Shown here: positions 43,960-52,784 of the stretch, piece by piece | How the letters are laid out: every line of letters begins with the position of its first letter | Numbering within the stretch: position 1 is the stretch's first letter | Assembly: GCF_018687595.1 (NCBI RefSeq) | Contig: NZ_CP061298.1 | Span: forward strand, 62,001-126,000 | Reading direction: 5' to 3' | Length of the DNA stretch: 64,000 nt | DNA from: Polynucleobacter paludilacus | GTDB taxonomy: Bacteria; Pseudomonadota; Gammaproteobacteria; Burkholderiales; Burkholderiaceae | Notes under the pieces: model-generated | Seen by the model: the letters and a program-made list of their open reading frames with translations, nothing else | Told to the model about the DNA's origin: nothing | The model's database searches: none | Position numbers and translations under genes: made by a program

Positions 43960-45422
43960 GCGAGCTCTATATCTGATTCATCCGGCTGGCGTTTATTGAT
44001 TCGAGTCTTCAGCCAGTCCGTCACGCGATCAAATCGGTAGCGTCTTTGTCTGAGCTTGCCTTCTTGATCAGGAGCGATGCCTGCAAATGCCTTCCCTGCG
44101 GCCAGCAAACTGCGACGTTGACTTACTGTCTCAATCTGAATGAGTCGAGGTAATATTTTTGGCAATTCCCAACGAATATCCACCACTACACAATGCTCAT
44201 GTTGCAGCTGACTGACTTCACAGAGGAGTAACTCAGCTTTACTCAATTGAAATTGATTGGCAATGACCAGGCGATGACACATCAAGATCCATTCTTCATC
44301 TAACTTGTGTTCAGCATGGTGGTTCAGCGCATGCTCTGCCAAGGTGGCAAGTTCGTGCCAATCATTCTGTTTGGGGGTGGGAACGCTCTCCAGAATTTTC
44401 TGTAGCAATTCGCTTGCTTCACTAACACCTTGCTGATGCGCTTGCCATACCCAATAGGATGCTTGCAAACCGCGAACCGGCTCTTCTAATTTTTCTCGCT
44501 TGCGCCACAAGTTGGCACCTTTCCGAAACTGAGCTACAGGGTGTCCCAGATCAGCGGCACGATCAAAGCAACGATCACTCTCTGCGGCGCTATAACCAGA
44601 AAATTGAGGGCGCCGATAAATTTCACCTAAAGCAAACCAGGCATCTCGATCACTATCTTTAGCAGCCAGCTCTAGCCAATGCGCTGCTTTTTTTAATGAA
44701 GCATTTGATTTAGTAGCGGGTGATTTTTCTAACTCTTCCTTCTGATCAATGCGCGCGAGTCGCAAACCCAGAGCAAGCTTGGCTTTAGTAAGGCCTAGCT
44801 CAGCGCAACGATATAGCGCTTCTTCGCTACCATCATTTACCCAAGCATCCCACAGGGATGACAGGGCCTGATTCTTGGGCTGAAGTTGAAGTAATAATTC
44901 TTTGGCTAAATGTTGGTAGGCTGATTCAGAAGCTCCAAGCTCTTGAAGGTATTGTTTGGCTAACTCCTGCACTCCCTCAAAGTTGAGCTTCGATAGTGTT
45001 TCAAGGGTAGATGAAGACTTTTCATTTTTAAACCACTGCTTAAGCTCTGCTTGCAGTTCTGCATGAGCGGGGTTAACGAGTAAATTAGCGAGTTGCCACT
45101 TTGCGGGTATTGAATTTTCGTCAGCGAGTTTCCAAAAAAGATCCCATGCGAAGCCAAACGAAGGAGATTTGAAGACATCAATCAGGGGAATTTGGGCAAT
45201 CAATTCATAAAGTGATGAAAGTTGACTGAAATTTGAGGAACTAATCTCAAGTGACTGATTTGTAATGGAAAAATAGGACTTCTCCAGCCAAATCAAGGCA
45301 TTTGTAGGCTGAATGGGGGTTTTGAAAGAGCCGTTGAGATAGGCTGAAGCCAGATTTTGTTGCGCAGATACATCACCTAGTCGCGCAGAACTGAGGATTT
45401 TTAAGAATTCACGGCTTGCCAT
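43956..45422 (-). CDS. Sel1-repeat (TPR-like) protein of unknown function
   Basis: A 488-residue, probably cytoplasmic, helical-repeat protein without signal peptide. Sel1-type repeats are seen at several points: ARLGDVSAQQNLASAYLNG (about 12-30), CAELGLTKAKLALGLRLA (about 205-222), ELAAKDSDRDAWFALGEIYRRP and DRAADLGHPVAQFRKGANL (about 250-306), then YWVWQAHQQGVSEA. Such repeats usually mediate protein contacts. The C-terminus is basic. Function unknown. The ATG has a 14-base perfect palindrome (45424-45437) where the SD should be. Confidence 0.8.
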   Translation of the reverse strand: MASREFLKILSSARLGDVSAQQNLASAYLNGSFKTPIQPTNALIWLEKSYFSITNQSLEISSSNFSQLSSLYELIAQIPLIDVFKSPSFGFAWDLFWKLADENSIPAKWQLANLLVNPAHAELQAELKQWFKNEKSSSTLETLSKLNFEGVQELAKQYLQELGASESAYQHLAKELLLQLQPKNQALSSLWDAWVNDGSEEALYRCAELGLTKAKLALGLRLARIDQKEELEKSPATKSNASLKKAAHWLELAAKDSDRDAWFALGEIYRRPQFSGYSAAESDRCFDRAADLGHPVAQFRKGANLWRKREKLEEPVRGLQASYWVWQAHQQGVSEASELLQKILESVPTPKQNDWHELATLAEHALNHHAEHKLDEEWILMCHRLVIANQFQLSKAELLLCEVSQLQHEHCVVVDIRWELPKILPRLIQIETVSQRRSLLAAGKAFAGIAPDQEGKLRQRRYRFDRVTDWLKTRINKRQPDESDIELA

Positions 45423-45423
45423 G

Positions 45424-45437
45424 TGACAATTTTGTCA
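45424..45437. promoter_or_regulatory. Perfect palindrome at the start of the Sel1-repeat gene
   Basis: tgacaa-tt-ttgtca, 6-bp arms, immediately before the minus-strand ATG at 45422. It replaces a normal ribosome-binding site, and could be an operator or a coincidence of an AT-rich stretch. Confidence 0.4.
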
Positions 45438-45511
45438 TTCAAAGCAGCAAAAAGATAGAAAACAGGGCCCTTGTTGTCGAGATACAACGAAGCAAGCCAA
45501 AAAACTCCCTT

Positions 45512-45538
45512 TTGACAAGCAAAAAGAGTCTGTATTTG
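45512..45538 (+). promoter_or_regulatory. Possible porin promoter
   Basis: Consensus TTGACA at 45512-45517 followed after 15 bases by TATTTG at 45533-45538. The spacer is shorter than ideal. It would give a leader of about 85 bases for the porin at 45630. The rest of the 207-base gap holds a small gttgt / acaac repeat near 45472-45487 and nothing else I can name. Confidence 0.4.
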
Positions 45539-45629
45539 CTCTAACCCCCAATCTTGAAGTTCAAAACCCGCAAAATTCATAGGTCCCAGTCTTATCGGGC
45601 ATTACTTTCAATTTATGGAGATTTAAAGA

Positions 45630-46952
45630 ATGAAAAAATCGCTATTCGCACTCGCAGCTGTTGGCGCGATCGCAGGTACAGCGCAAGCTCAATCCAGCGT
45701 GACCGTATACGGCATCATGGACCTTGGTTATATTGGCGGTAACAATAAGCAAGCTAATGCTCCAGTCACAACTGGCACAAGCAGCACATCAGGTGTAGTT
45801 AACAACACCACCTACAGCGCATTTGCTAACGGTGCTGAATCTGCCAACCGTTTGGGCTTCAAGGGTAATGAAGATTTAGGCGGCGGTTTATCTGCTTTCT
45901 TCACTATCGAACAAGAAATTACACCTAACTCAGCAAATACTGCTGCTACTGGCGTAAACCGTCAAACTTTCGCTGGCCTGAAGAAAAGTGGTCTCGGACA
46001 GTTTGCGTTTGGTACTCAGTACACCACGATTTTCAACGCAGTAGCTGCGTCTGATCCAGGTAACACAAACAACATGATGGGTAACGTAATCTATGACAAA
46101 GGTCAGGGCATCGCTCCTGCCTTCGCTGCTGCAACTGGTTACTCAAACCCAAGTACTAACTCGTTTAACGGCAACCAAAACAATACCTCTTTCGTTGTTC
46201 GTGCAAACAACATGTTGTCTGTACAGTCTGAGACCTTTGCTGGTTTCCAGGGTAACGCAATGTATGTTTTGAACAATCAAAATACTAACGGTACTACCGT
46301 AGCGGCAAGTTCAGGTTCAGGTTATGGTGGCGGTACAACCAACCACACCGCTTGGGGTCTTGGTGTTAACTACACATGGCAAAAGTTGTTTGTAACTGCC
46401 AACTATCAGAATATGACTGATAAAGCTGCTTACACTGTAAGTAGCACTGGTCTTTACACAGCTGGCGCTCCAGCAATTGGCGGATACGGCGGTGCTGATT
46501 TAGTTGGCATAAATGATCGTGATAACCAACAGTACTACGCTGCTACTTATGACTTCGGCATTTTGAAGGCATACGTACAGTACATTAACCGTAAGACAAT
46601 GGATGTTAATAATCCTAACAACTCTCTGGCACGTACAGCGCAACAGATTGGTGTTCGTTCTTACATTACTCCAACAATTGAAGCTTGGGCAAGTGCTGGT
46701 ACAGGTAAGTTGACAGTTGCAACTGCTAGCTCAAACTCTAACTCATTCGTAGGCGGCGCATCTACAATTGGTAGCAACTCCGGTAACTTCGGCGGTTTCC
46801 AATTGGGTTCAAACTACTGGTTGAGCAAGCGCACAAACTTGTACGCAATTTTTGGTCAGACACACACATCCAACCAAAACTACACTTTGAATGCTAACCC
46901 AACTAGCTACAATGCTAATTCATATGCTTTGGGCTTGCGTCACACTTTCTAA
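45630..46952 (+). CDS. Gram-negative general porin (Burkholderiales type)
   Basis: Outer-membrane trimeric beta-barrel porin, 440 residues. Signal peptide MKKSLFALAAVGAIAGTAQA (1-20), mature start QSSVTVYGIMDLGYIGGN typical of the Burkholderia/Neisseria porin family. The segment ANRLGFKGNEDLGGGLSAFF (about 71-90) and the terminal Phe in YALGLRHTF are barrel hallmarks. Codon choice looks highly biased (Asn aac, Gly ggt), consistent with strong expression. SD ggag lies about 8 bases before the ATG. Followed by a strong terminator. Confidence 0.95.
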   Translation: MKKSLFALAAVGAIAGTAQAQSSVTVYGIMDLGYIGGNNKQANAPVTTGTSSTSGVVNNTTYSAFANGAESANRLGFKGNEDLGGGLSAFFTIEQEITPNSANTAATGVNRQTFAGLKKSGLGQFAFGTQYTTIFNAVAASDPGNTNNMMGNVIYDKGQGIAPAFAAATGYSNPSTNSFNGNQNNTSFVVRANNMLSVQSETFAGFQGNAMYVLNNQNTNGTTVAASSGSGYGGGTTNHTAWGLGVNYTWQKLFVTANYQNMTDKAAYTVSSTGLYTAGAPAIGGYGGADLVGINDRDNQQYYAATYDFGILKAYVQYINRKTMDVNNPNNSLARTAQQIGVRSYITPTIEAWASAGTGKLTVATASSNSNSFVGGASTIGSNSGNFGGFQLGSNYWLSKRTNLYAIFGQTHTSNQNYTLNANPTSYNANSYALGLRHTF

Positions 46953-46997
46953 TTTGACGCTAGCGTAAGCTAGTTAGAATTAGTTAAGCATCAAATT
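46951..46997. repeat. Imperfect inverted repeat after the porin stop
   Basis: aatttgacgct at 46951-46961 pairs with agcatcaaatt at 46987-46997 with one mismatch. It touches the stop codon and sits just before the terminator, so it may stabilise the mRNA 3' end. Confidence 0.55.
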
Positions 46998-47027
46998 AAC
47001 CCGCTGTGGTAACACGGCGGGTTTTTT
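46998..47027 (+). terminator. Intrinsic terminator of the porin gene
   Basis: aacccgctgtg pairs with cacggcgggtt (one G-T pair) around the tetraloop gtaa, followed by a T-run. Confidence 0.9.
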
Positions 47028-47096
47028 CTTTTGAAGCTTTTGAAGGCGATTTAGTAGAGAAAAAGTAGCCGCAGATAACTTGTATATTTACGTTTT

Positions 47097-48263
47097 TTAT
47101 CTGACTGGCTTGGGAGTGGGCCTTTTCCCAACCTGTAATTGCATATCAAGCTCTTTAGATTTGCGTACGACCTCGAGTTTGAGCATGTGACCTGGTTCAG
47201 TCTGAGCAATTTTATTTAACAAATCTCTGACATCTTTAATGGGCTCGTTGTTGATGCCTATTAAAACGTCTCCCGGCTTCATTCCTGCTCGATCTGCTGG
47301 GCCGCCTTCAAGAACGCCCGTAATGAGAATGCCGTGTTTATTAGCAAGGCCGAATGAAGAAGAGTGCTCAGGAGAGACATTCTGTGGTTCAACGCCAATC
47401 CATCCCCTCGTAACACTACCGCTCTTAACAATCGATTCCATTACTTGTTTGACTAAGTTAATGGGAATCGCAAACCCGATGCCCATTGAGCCGCCATTAT
47501 TTGAGTAGATGGCAGTATTGATGCCAATGAGATTGCCGCGAGTATCAATTAAAGCGCCACCGGAATTTCCAGGGTTAATCGCGGCATCAGTTTGAATAAA
47601 ATTTTCAAAAGTATTAATACCAACGTGATCTCTTCCCATTGCAGACACAATTCCAGAGGTTACTGTTTCTCCAACCCCGAACGGATTGCCAATCGCCATC
47701 ACAACGTCACCAACATGGACCGAATCGATTTTTCCAAGAGTGATTGGGCTTGGTAGTTGTTTAGCATCTATCTTTAAAACGGCAAGATCAGTCTCGGGAT
47801 CACTGCCAACTACTTTTGCCTTAAATTTTCGGTTATCAGAAAGAGCGACTTCAATTTCATCTGCGTCGCTAATAACATGGTGATTGGTGATAATCACACC
47901 CTCTGGACTCACTAAGACCCCTGATCCTAGGCTGGATACGGGATCGCTGTCAGCGTTGTCACCAAAGAAAAATTGATTGAAGCGATCTGATTTTTTATTC
48001 TTATCTTTTGAGCCAGCTGGTTTATTTGAGTTTTTGCTAGTAAAAATATTGACGACTGCGGGCATCGATTTTTTTACTGCCTCATGATATGAACCCGGGC
48101 TTAGGTTGGAGCCATCTTCATTTTCTTTGAGGGTAACGCTATCGACAATGGTGGTGATATTGGTTTGCGCCAACCAATCCGGTCTCAGTGTGATGAGAAT
48201 GAACCATGCCGCCAGAAGTATGGTGATAGCCTGGGCAAAAAGAAGCCAAAGTCGATTGAGCAT
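47097..48263 (-). CDS. Trypsin-like periplasmic serine protease (DegS/HtrA type)
   Basis: A 388-residue HtrA-family protease anchored by an N-terminal helix (about 5-25, LWLLFAQAITILLAAWFILI). The catalytic triad is complete: His in VIITNHHVIS (about 135), Asp in ETDLAVLKID (about 166), Ser in NPGNSGGALI (about 240). One PDZ domain at the C-terminus (GILITGVLEGGPADRAGMKPGDVLIGIN, about 310-338). A single PDZ and a membrane anchor resemble DegS, but no rseA-like target is in the window, so the regulatory role is open. Confidence 0.92.
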   Translation of the reverse strand: MLNRLWLLFAQAITILLAAWFILITLRPDWLAQTNITTIVDSVTLKENEDGSNLSPGSYHEAVKKSMPAVVNIFTSKNSNKPAGSKDKNKKSDRFNQFFFGDNADSDPVSSLGSGVLVSPEGVIITNHHVISDADEIEVALSDNRKFKAKVVGSDPETDLAVLKIDAKQLPSPITLGKIDSVHVGDVVMAIGNPFGVGETVTSGIVSAMGRDHVGINTFENFIQTDAAINPGNSGGALIDTRGNLIGINTAIYSNNGGSMGIGFAIPINLVKQVMESIVKSGSVTRGWIGVEPQNVSPEHSSSFGLANKHGILITGVLEGGPADRAGMKPGDVLIGINNEPIKDVRDLLNKIAQTEPGHMLKLEVVRKSKELDMQLQVGKRPTPKPVR

Positions 48264-48283
48264 CTGCTTTAAATTACCTCGGT

Positions 48284-48706
48284 TTATTTTTTAAGACTGT
48301 CTCTAATTTCTCTCAGCAAGACAACATCTTCTGGAGTAGGCGGAGGTGTGGGTGCATCATTAGCGCGAATCTTATTCACGACTTTGACCATTTGGAAGAT
48401 CACAAACGCGAGTAGAACAAAGTTAATCGAGATGGTGATGAAGTTTCCATAAGCAAACATGGGAACCCCAGCCTTTTTTAGGGCATCGTAAGTATGGGGA
48501 ATGCCTTCAGGAGCCGTACCGAGGAGAATAAATAGGTTGGTAAAGTCGATATGGCCCCCAAGTAGGGTCGAAATGATGGGCATGACGATGTCATTCACCA
48601 AAGAATCCACAATTTTTCCAAAGGCCCCGCCAATAATGACGCCGACGGCCAAATCGACCACGCTGCCCTTGACGGCAAAGTCCTTAAATTCCTTTAAAAC
48701 GCCCAT
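48284..48706 (-). CDS. mscL: Large-conductance mechanosensitive channel
   Basis: Osmotic safety valve of the inner membrane, 140 residues. N-terminal [37 protein letters not shown] matches the family's amphipathic helix and first transmembrane helix; the second helix is [20 protein letters not shown] (about 88-107). The C-terminal bundle ([18 protein letters not shown]) is intact. It lies 20 bases upstream of the protease gene on the same strand. Confidence 0.97.
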   Translation of the reverse strand: MGVLKEFKDFAVKGSVVDLAVGVIIGGAFGKIVDSLVNDIVMPIISTLLGGHIDFTNLFILLGTAPEGIPHTYDALKKAGVPMFAYGNFITISINFVLLAFVIFQMVKVVNKIRANDAPTPPPTPEDVVLLREIRDSLKK

Positions 48707-48844
48707 AATTCCCTCACTTTTTCGTCTGATATTGCTTTGCTGAAGATTAACCCCAGATCTTTCTTCGTTACCCCACTTTTTACTTTAAAATCCTACCTTT
48801 AAGCAATTTTCACTATTAAACGCGTCTTTTGAGGATTTTTGTAA

Positions 48845-49447
48845 ATGATTGACAAGCCCAGTATGGATAAGGATCGCCGCAATTGGCTGATCGCTACTTC
48901 AGCAGTAGGAGGCGTTGGTGCCGCTGCAGCCCTTTACCCCTTTATTGACAGTTTTGAGCCCTCTGAGCGCGCTAAGGCCGCTGGCGCTGCGGTTGAAATT
49001 GATATTACTGGTATGAAACCAGATGAGATGAGAACCATTGAGTGGCGCGGAAAGCCAGTTTGGGTTATTCGTCGTACTGAGGCTCAGCTAGCTGAGTTAC
49101 CTCAAAATGATTCAAACCTGGCAGATCCTGAGTCTAAGCGGAATCAAGATGCTTTGACCCCGCCTTATGCGCGTAACGAATGGCGCTCGATTAAGCCTGA
49201 ATACCTCGTTGTGGTGGGTATTTGCACCCATTTGGGCTGCTCACCCTCTGCAAAGTTTGACTCTGGCCCACAGCCATCCCTCCCAAATAATTGGCCAGGG
49301 GGCTTCCTTTGCCCATGTCATGGCTCCACCTTTGATATGGCAGGCCGTGTCTACAAAAATAAACCAGCCCCAGATAATCTTGAAGTACCGCCCCATATGT
49401 ATTTGAGCGATACCAAGATTCTGATTGGCGATGATAAGAAGGCCTAA
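48845..49447 (+). CDS. petA: Ubiquinol-cytochrome c reductase Rieske iron-sulfur subunit
   Basis: Rieske 2Fe-2S protein of the bc1 complex, 200 residues. A Tat-type N-terminus (DRRNWLIATSAVGGVGAAAALYPFI, about 9-33) doubles as the membrane anchor. The cluster ligands are CTHLGC (about 127-132) and CPCHGSTFD (about 157-165). First gene of petABC; a TTT-rich 138-base gap separates it from mscL, divergent. Confidence 0.97.
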   Translation: MIDKPSMDKDRRNWLIATSAVGGVGAAAALYPFIDSFEPSERAKAAGAAVEIDITGMKPDEMRTIEWRGKPVWVIRRTEAQLAELPQNDSNLADPESKRNQDALTPPYARNEWRSIKPEYLVVVGICTHLGCSPSAKFDSGPQPSLPNNWPGGFLCPCHGSTFDMAGRVYKNKPAPDNLEVPPHMYLSDTKILIGDDKKA

Positions 49448-49457
49448 GGAGAGATAA

Positions 49458-50858
49458 ATGGCATTCCACGAAAAAGAAGTTCCTGCTAACGCATCTGCTG
49501 GTGAAAAAGTACTAGCATGGGTTGACTCTCGTTTTCCATTGACGGAGACCTTTAAGAAGCATATGAGCGAGTACTACGCTCCTAAGAATCTCAATTTCTT
49601 TTACATCTTTGGCGCGCTCGCTATTGTTGTTTTAGCGATTCAGATTACAACCGGTATTTTCTTGGTGATGAACTACAAACCAGACGCTGCTAAAGCGTTT
49701 GAGTCTGTTGAATACATCATGCGCGAAGTGCCATGGGGCTGGGTCATTCGTTACATGCACTCCACTGGCGCGTCGATGTTCTTCGTCGTGGTTTACATGC
49801 ACATGTTCCGTGGCTTGATCTATGGCTCCTATCGCAAGCCCCGTGAATTGATTTGGATCTTTGGTTGCGCTATTTTCTTGTGCTTAATGGGCGAGGCCTT
49901 CTTTGGATACTTGCTGCCATGGGGGCAAATGTCTTATTGGGGCGCTCAAGTGATTGTGAACTTGTTCTCCGCTATCCCATTAATTGGCCCAGACCTGTCT
50001 TTGTGGCTTCGTGGTGATTACGTAGTGGGTGATGCCACCTTGAACCGCTTCTTTGCATTCCACGTAGTTGCGATTCCATTGGTACTTATTGGTTTGGTTG
50101 CGGCACACATCATTGCTTTACATGAAGTTGGCTCTAACAATCCTGATGGCGTAGAAATTAAAAATACGCTCGATGCACAAGGCCATCCTGTTGATGGAAT
50201 TCCTTTCCATCCCTTCTACTCAGTACATGATGTGATGTACTTGGGTGGTTTTTTGATGATCTTTGCCCTGATCGTATTCTTTGCTCCTGAGATGGGAGGC
50301 TACTTCTTAGAAGCCAATAATTTCATTCCTGCAAATCCATTACAAACACCTCCACACATTGCACCAGTTTGGTATTTCACACCGTTCTACTCAATGTTAC
50401 GTGCAACTACCAGTAACTTCCTGTTGCCATTGTGGATTTTCTTGGCAGTGATCTTGCTGATGTTTGCAAAGATGGCTAAGGCCTGGAAGACCAAAGGAAT
50501 TTGTCTGTTGATCTTGGTTGTATTGGCGGTTGGCTTTAAATTCTTAGACGCGAAGTTCTGGGGTGTGGTGATTATGGGTGGTTCAGTAGTGATCATGTTC
50601 TTCTTGCCATGGCTTGATCACTCCCCCGTGAAGTCAATTCGTTATCGCCCACAATTCCACAAATACATTTATGGAATTTTCGTTGTGAGCTTTGTGATTT
50701 TGGGTTATTTGGGTATTCAGCCACCATCGCCAACATTTGAAAAGATTTCTCAGGTCTGCACGATTTACTATCTGGGCTTTTTCTTGGGAATGCCGTTCTG
50801 GAGCAAGCTTGGCAAATTTAAGCCGGTTCCATCACGCGTAACTTTTGAAGCGCATTAA
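49458..50858 (+). CDS. petB: Cytochrome b of the bc1 complex
   Basis: Dihaem membrane subunit, 466 residues, containing both the b6-like and subunit IV-like parts. Haem and quinol-site segments: GWVIRYMHSTGASMFFVVVYMHMF (about 94-117), GYLLPWGQMSYWGAQV (about 152-167), FHVVAIPLVLIGLVAAHI, and the PEWY-like site reads HIAPVWYFTPFYSMLRA (PVWY), a variant of the usual PEWY. Check: the Glu is replaced by Val. Confidence 0.96.
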   Translation: MAFHEKEVPANASAGEKVLAWVDSRFPLTETFKKHMSEYYAPKNLNFFYIFGALAIVVLAIQITTGIFLVMNYKPDAAKAFESVEYIMREVPWGWVIRYMHSTGASMFFVVVYMHMFRGLIYGSYRKPRELIWIFGCAIFLCLMGEAFFGYLLPWGQMSYWGAQVIVNLFSAIPLIGPDLSLWLRGDYVVGDATLNRFFAFHVVAIPLVLIGLVAAHIIALHEVGSNNPDGVEIKNTLDAQGHPVDGIPFHPFYSVHDVMYLGGFLMIFALIVFFAPEMGGYFLEANNFIPANPLQTPPHIAPVWYFTPFYSMLRATTSNFLLPLWIFLAVILLMFAKMAKAWKTKGICLLILVVLAVGFKFLDAKFWGVVIMGGSVVIMFFLPWLDHSPVKSIRYRPQFHKYIYGIFVVSFVILGYLGIQPPSPTFEKISQVCTIYYLGFFLGMPFWSKLGKFKPVPSRVTFEAH

Positions 50859-50889
50859 TTCAGATACCAGAGAGATATTAGGAACGAGT

Positions 50890-51663
50890 ATGAAACAGAT
50901 TCTGCAAACCTTGAAAAGCCTCTGCCAAGTTAGTCTGCTAGTGGCAGCTTTGGGAGTGAGCGTTAATGCAAATGCAAACGAAGGTGGTTTTCCATTAGAT
51001 GCTGCTCCAAATCGCGTAAGCAATAATGCTTCCCTGCAAAATGGCGCAAAACTTTTTGTGAACTATTGCTTTGGTTGCCACTCTGCAACTAGTGTTCGTT
51101 ACAACCGGATGCGTGATATTGGTTTAGCCGATCAGCAAATTAAAGATAACTTGATTTTGACTGATGCCAAAGTTGGCGATTTGATGACAATTGCGATGTC
51201 ACCAAAAGAAGCCAAAGTGTGGTTCGGCAAAGTTCCACCTGATCTTTCTGTAGAAGCTAGAGCGCGTGGTACTGATTGGCTTTATACCTACTTGCGCACT
51301 TTCTACAAAGATGACGAGCGTCCTACTGGCTGGAATAATTTGGTTTATCCAAACGTTGGTATGCCCCATGTTTTATGGCAACTTCAGGGTCAACGTGCTG
51401 CAAAGTTTGAAGAGCATAAAGATCCCCATGATGAGTCAAGAACTGAAAAAGTATTTGTTGGCTTTGATCAGTTGACGCCTGGAACAATGACGACTGCAGA
51501 ATACGATGACAACATCGCAGACTTAGTATCATTCATGTCTTGGATGGCAGAACCTGTGCAGTTAGAGCGTAAGCGTCTAGGAGTAATCGTTCTATTATTC
51601 TTGGCGATCTTTACCTTGTTTGCTTGGCGCTTGAATAAGGCTTATTGGAAAGATATCCACTAA
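50890..51663 (+). CDS. petC: Cytochrome c1 of the bc1 complex
   Basis: Membrane-anchored c-type cytochrome, 257 residues from the ATG at 50890 (SD aggaacgag); the frame is open further into petB but that part lacks family likeness. Signal peptide to about ANANA (residue 32), haem site CFGCH (about 60-64) in NYCFGCHSATSVRYNRM, Met ligand near MPHVLWQLQG, and a C-terminal anchor helix (LGVIVLLFLAIFTLFAWRLNKAYW). Confidence 0.96.
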   Translation: MKQILQTLKSLCQVSLLVAALGVSVNANANEGGFPLDAAPNRVSNNASLQNGAKLFVNYCFGCHSATSVRYNRMRDIGLADQQIKDNLILTDAKVGDLMTIAMSPKEAKVWFGKVPPDLSVEARARGTDWLYTYLRTFYKDDERPTGWNNLVYPNVGMPHVLWQLQGQRAAKFEEHKDPHDESRTEKVFVGFDQLTPGTMTTAEYDDNIADLVSFMSWMAEPVQLERKRLGVIVLLFLAIFTLFAWRLNKAYWKDIH

Positions 51664-51718
51664 GCTGCGAACCTAATTTAAAGTGGTACTGTGAAGTGTT
51701 GATTAAGGAAATATATTT

Positions 51719-52330
51719 ATGATGGTGTTGTACTCGGGTACTAATTGCCCATTCTCGCAACGCTGCCGTCTAGTGCTTTTTGAAAAAGGCATGGACTTTG
51801 AAATCCGTGATGTTGACTTATTTAATAAGCCAGAAGATATCTCGGTTATGAACCCCTATGGCCAAGTTCCTATCTTGGTTGAGCGTGATCTGATTTTGTA
51901 TGAATCGAACATCATCAATGAATATATTGACGAGCGCTTTCCTCATCCACAATTGATGCCGCCTGATCCTGTAGCCCGTGCTCGTGCCCGTCTCTTCCTC
52001 TTTAATTTTGAGAAAGAGTTGTTTGTACACGTTGCCGCTTTGGAAAATGAAAAAGGCAAGGCTGCTGAAAAGATTCACGAGAAAGCCCGTCTGGCTATTC
52101 GTGATCGCTTGACTCAGCTAGCCCCCATTTTTGTTAAGAATAAATATATGCTGGGCGAAGAGTTTTCCATGCTCGACGTAGCGATTGCGCCATTGCTATG
52201 GCGTCTTGAGCACTACGGCATTGATCTCTCCAGAAATGCTGCACCCCTCTTGAAATATGCTGAGCGTATCTTTAGTAGACCTGCTTACATCGAGGCCTTA
52301 ACGCCTTCAGAGAAGGTTATGCGCCGCTAA
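51719..52330 (+). CDS. sspA: Stringent starvation protein A
   Basis: RNA-polymerase-associated GST-fold protein, 203 residues. Thioredoxin-like N-terminal domain with YSGTNCPFSQRCRLVLFEKGMDF (about 5-27), then VNPYGQVPIL-like MNPYGQVPILVERDLILYESNIINEYIDERFPHP. GST C-terminal domain with LGEEFSMLDVAIAPLLWRLEHYGI. Downstream of petABC and upstream of sspB, the usual betaproteobacterial order. Start ATG at 51719 (or 51722); SD aaggaaa. Confidence 0.95.
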   Translation: MMVLYSGTNCPFSQRCRLVLFEKGMDFEIRDVDLFNKPEDISVMNPYGQVPILVERDLILYESNIINEYIDERFPHPQLMPPDPVARARARLFLFNFEKELFVHVAALENEKGKAAEKIHEKARLAIRDRLTQLAPIFVKNKYMLGEEFSMLDVAIAPLLWRLEHYGIDLSRNAAPLLKYAERIFSRPAYIEALTPSEKVMRR

Positions 52331-52357
52331 GCGGTTCATTTGTCAGAGCAGATCAAT

Positions 52358-52765
52358 ATGTCTGACATTCCAAGTAATAAGCCCTACTTAATCCGTGCAC
52401 TACATCAGTGGTGTGCGGATTTTGGTTTTACCCCTTTTATAGCGGTTTTTGTGGATCAAAACGTAGAAGTACCAATGGAGTTCGTGAAGAAGGACGAGAT
52501 TGTCCTCAATCTCTCTGTGGATGCCTGTCATAACCTACAGATTGAGAACGACTGGATCAGCTTTCAGGCAAGGTTTGGTGGAGTGCCCAAGAAGATTTTG
52601 GTGCCAATAAGCCATGTTCTAGCTATCTATGCACGGGAAAATGGCCAGGGAATGTCTTTCCCATTTGATCCCAGTCAGTCAAAAACCCAAAACAGACCCA
52701 GCGAGCAGGTGGATAGTCATGAGCCTCCTAAGCCCAAACGCCCAAGTTTAAAGATTGTGAAATAG
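52358..52765 (+). CDS. sspB: ClpXP protease specificity-enhancing factor SspB
   Basis: Adaptor that delivers ssrA-tagged proteins to ClpXP. With the ATG at 52358 it has 135 residues; a TTG at 52340 is possible. Substrate-binding domain NKPYLIRALHQWCADFGFTPFIAVFVD (about 7-33) and GVPKKILVPISHVLAIYARENGQGMSF; then a loose linker and the C-terminal ClpX-binding tail PKRPSLKIVK, which keeps the typical basic-hydrophobic end. Confidence 0.94.
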   Translation: MSDIPSNKPYLIRALHQWCADFGFTPFIAVFVDQNVEVPMEFVKKDEIVLNLSVDACHNLQIENDWISFQARFGGVPKKILVPISHVLAIYARENGQGMSFPFDPSQSKTQNRPSEQVDSHEPPKPKRPSLKIVK

Positions 52766-52784
52766 CTTACTAAAAAGGTAAATA

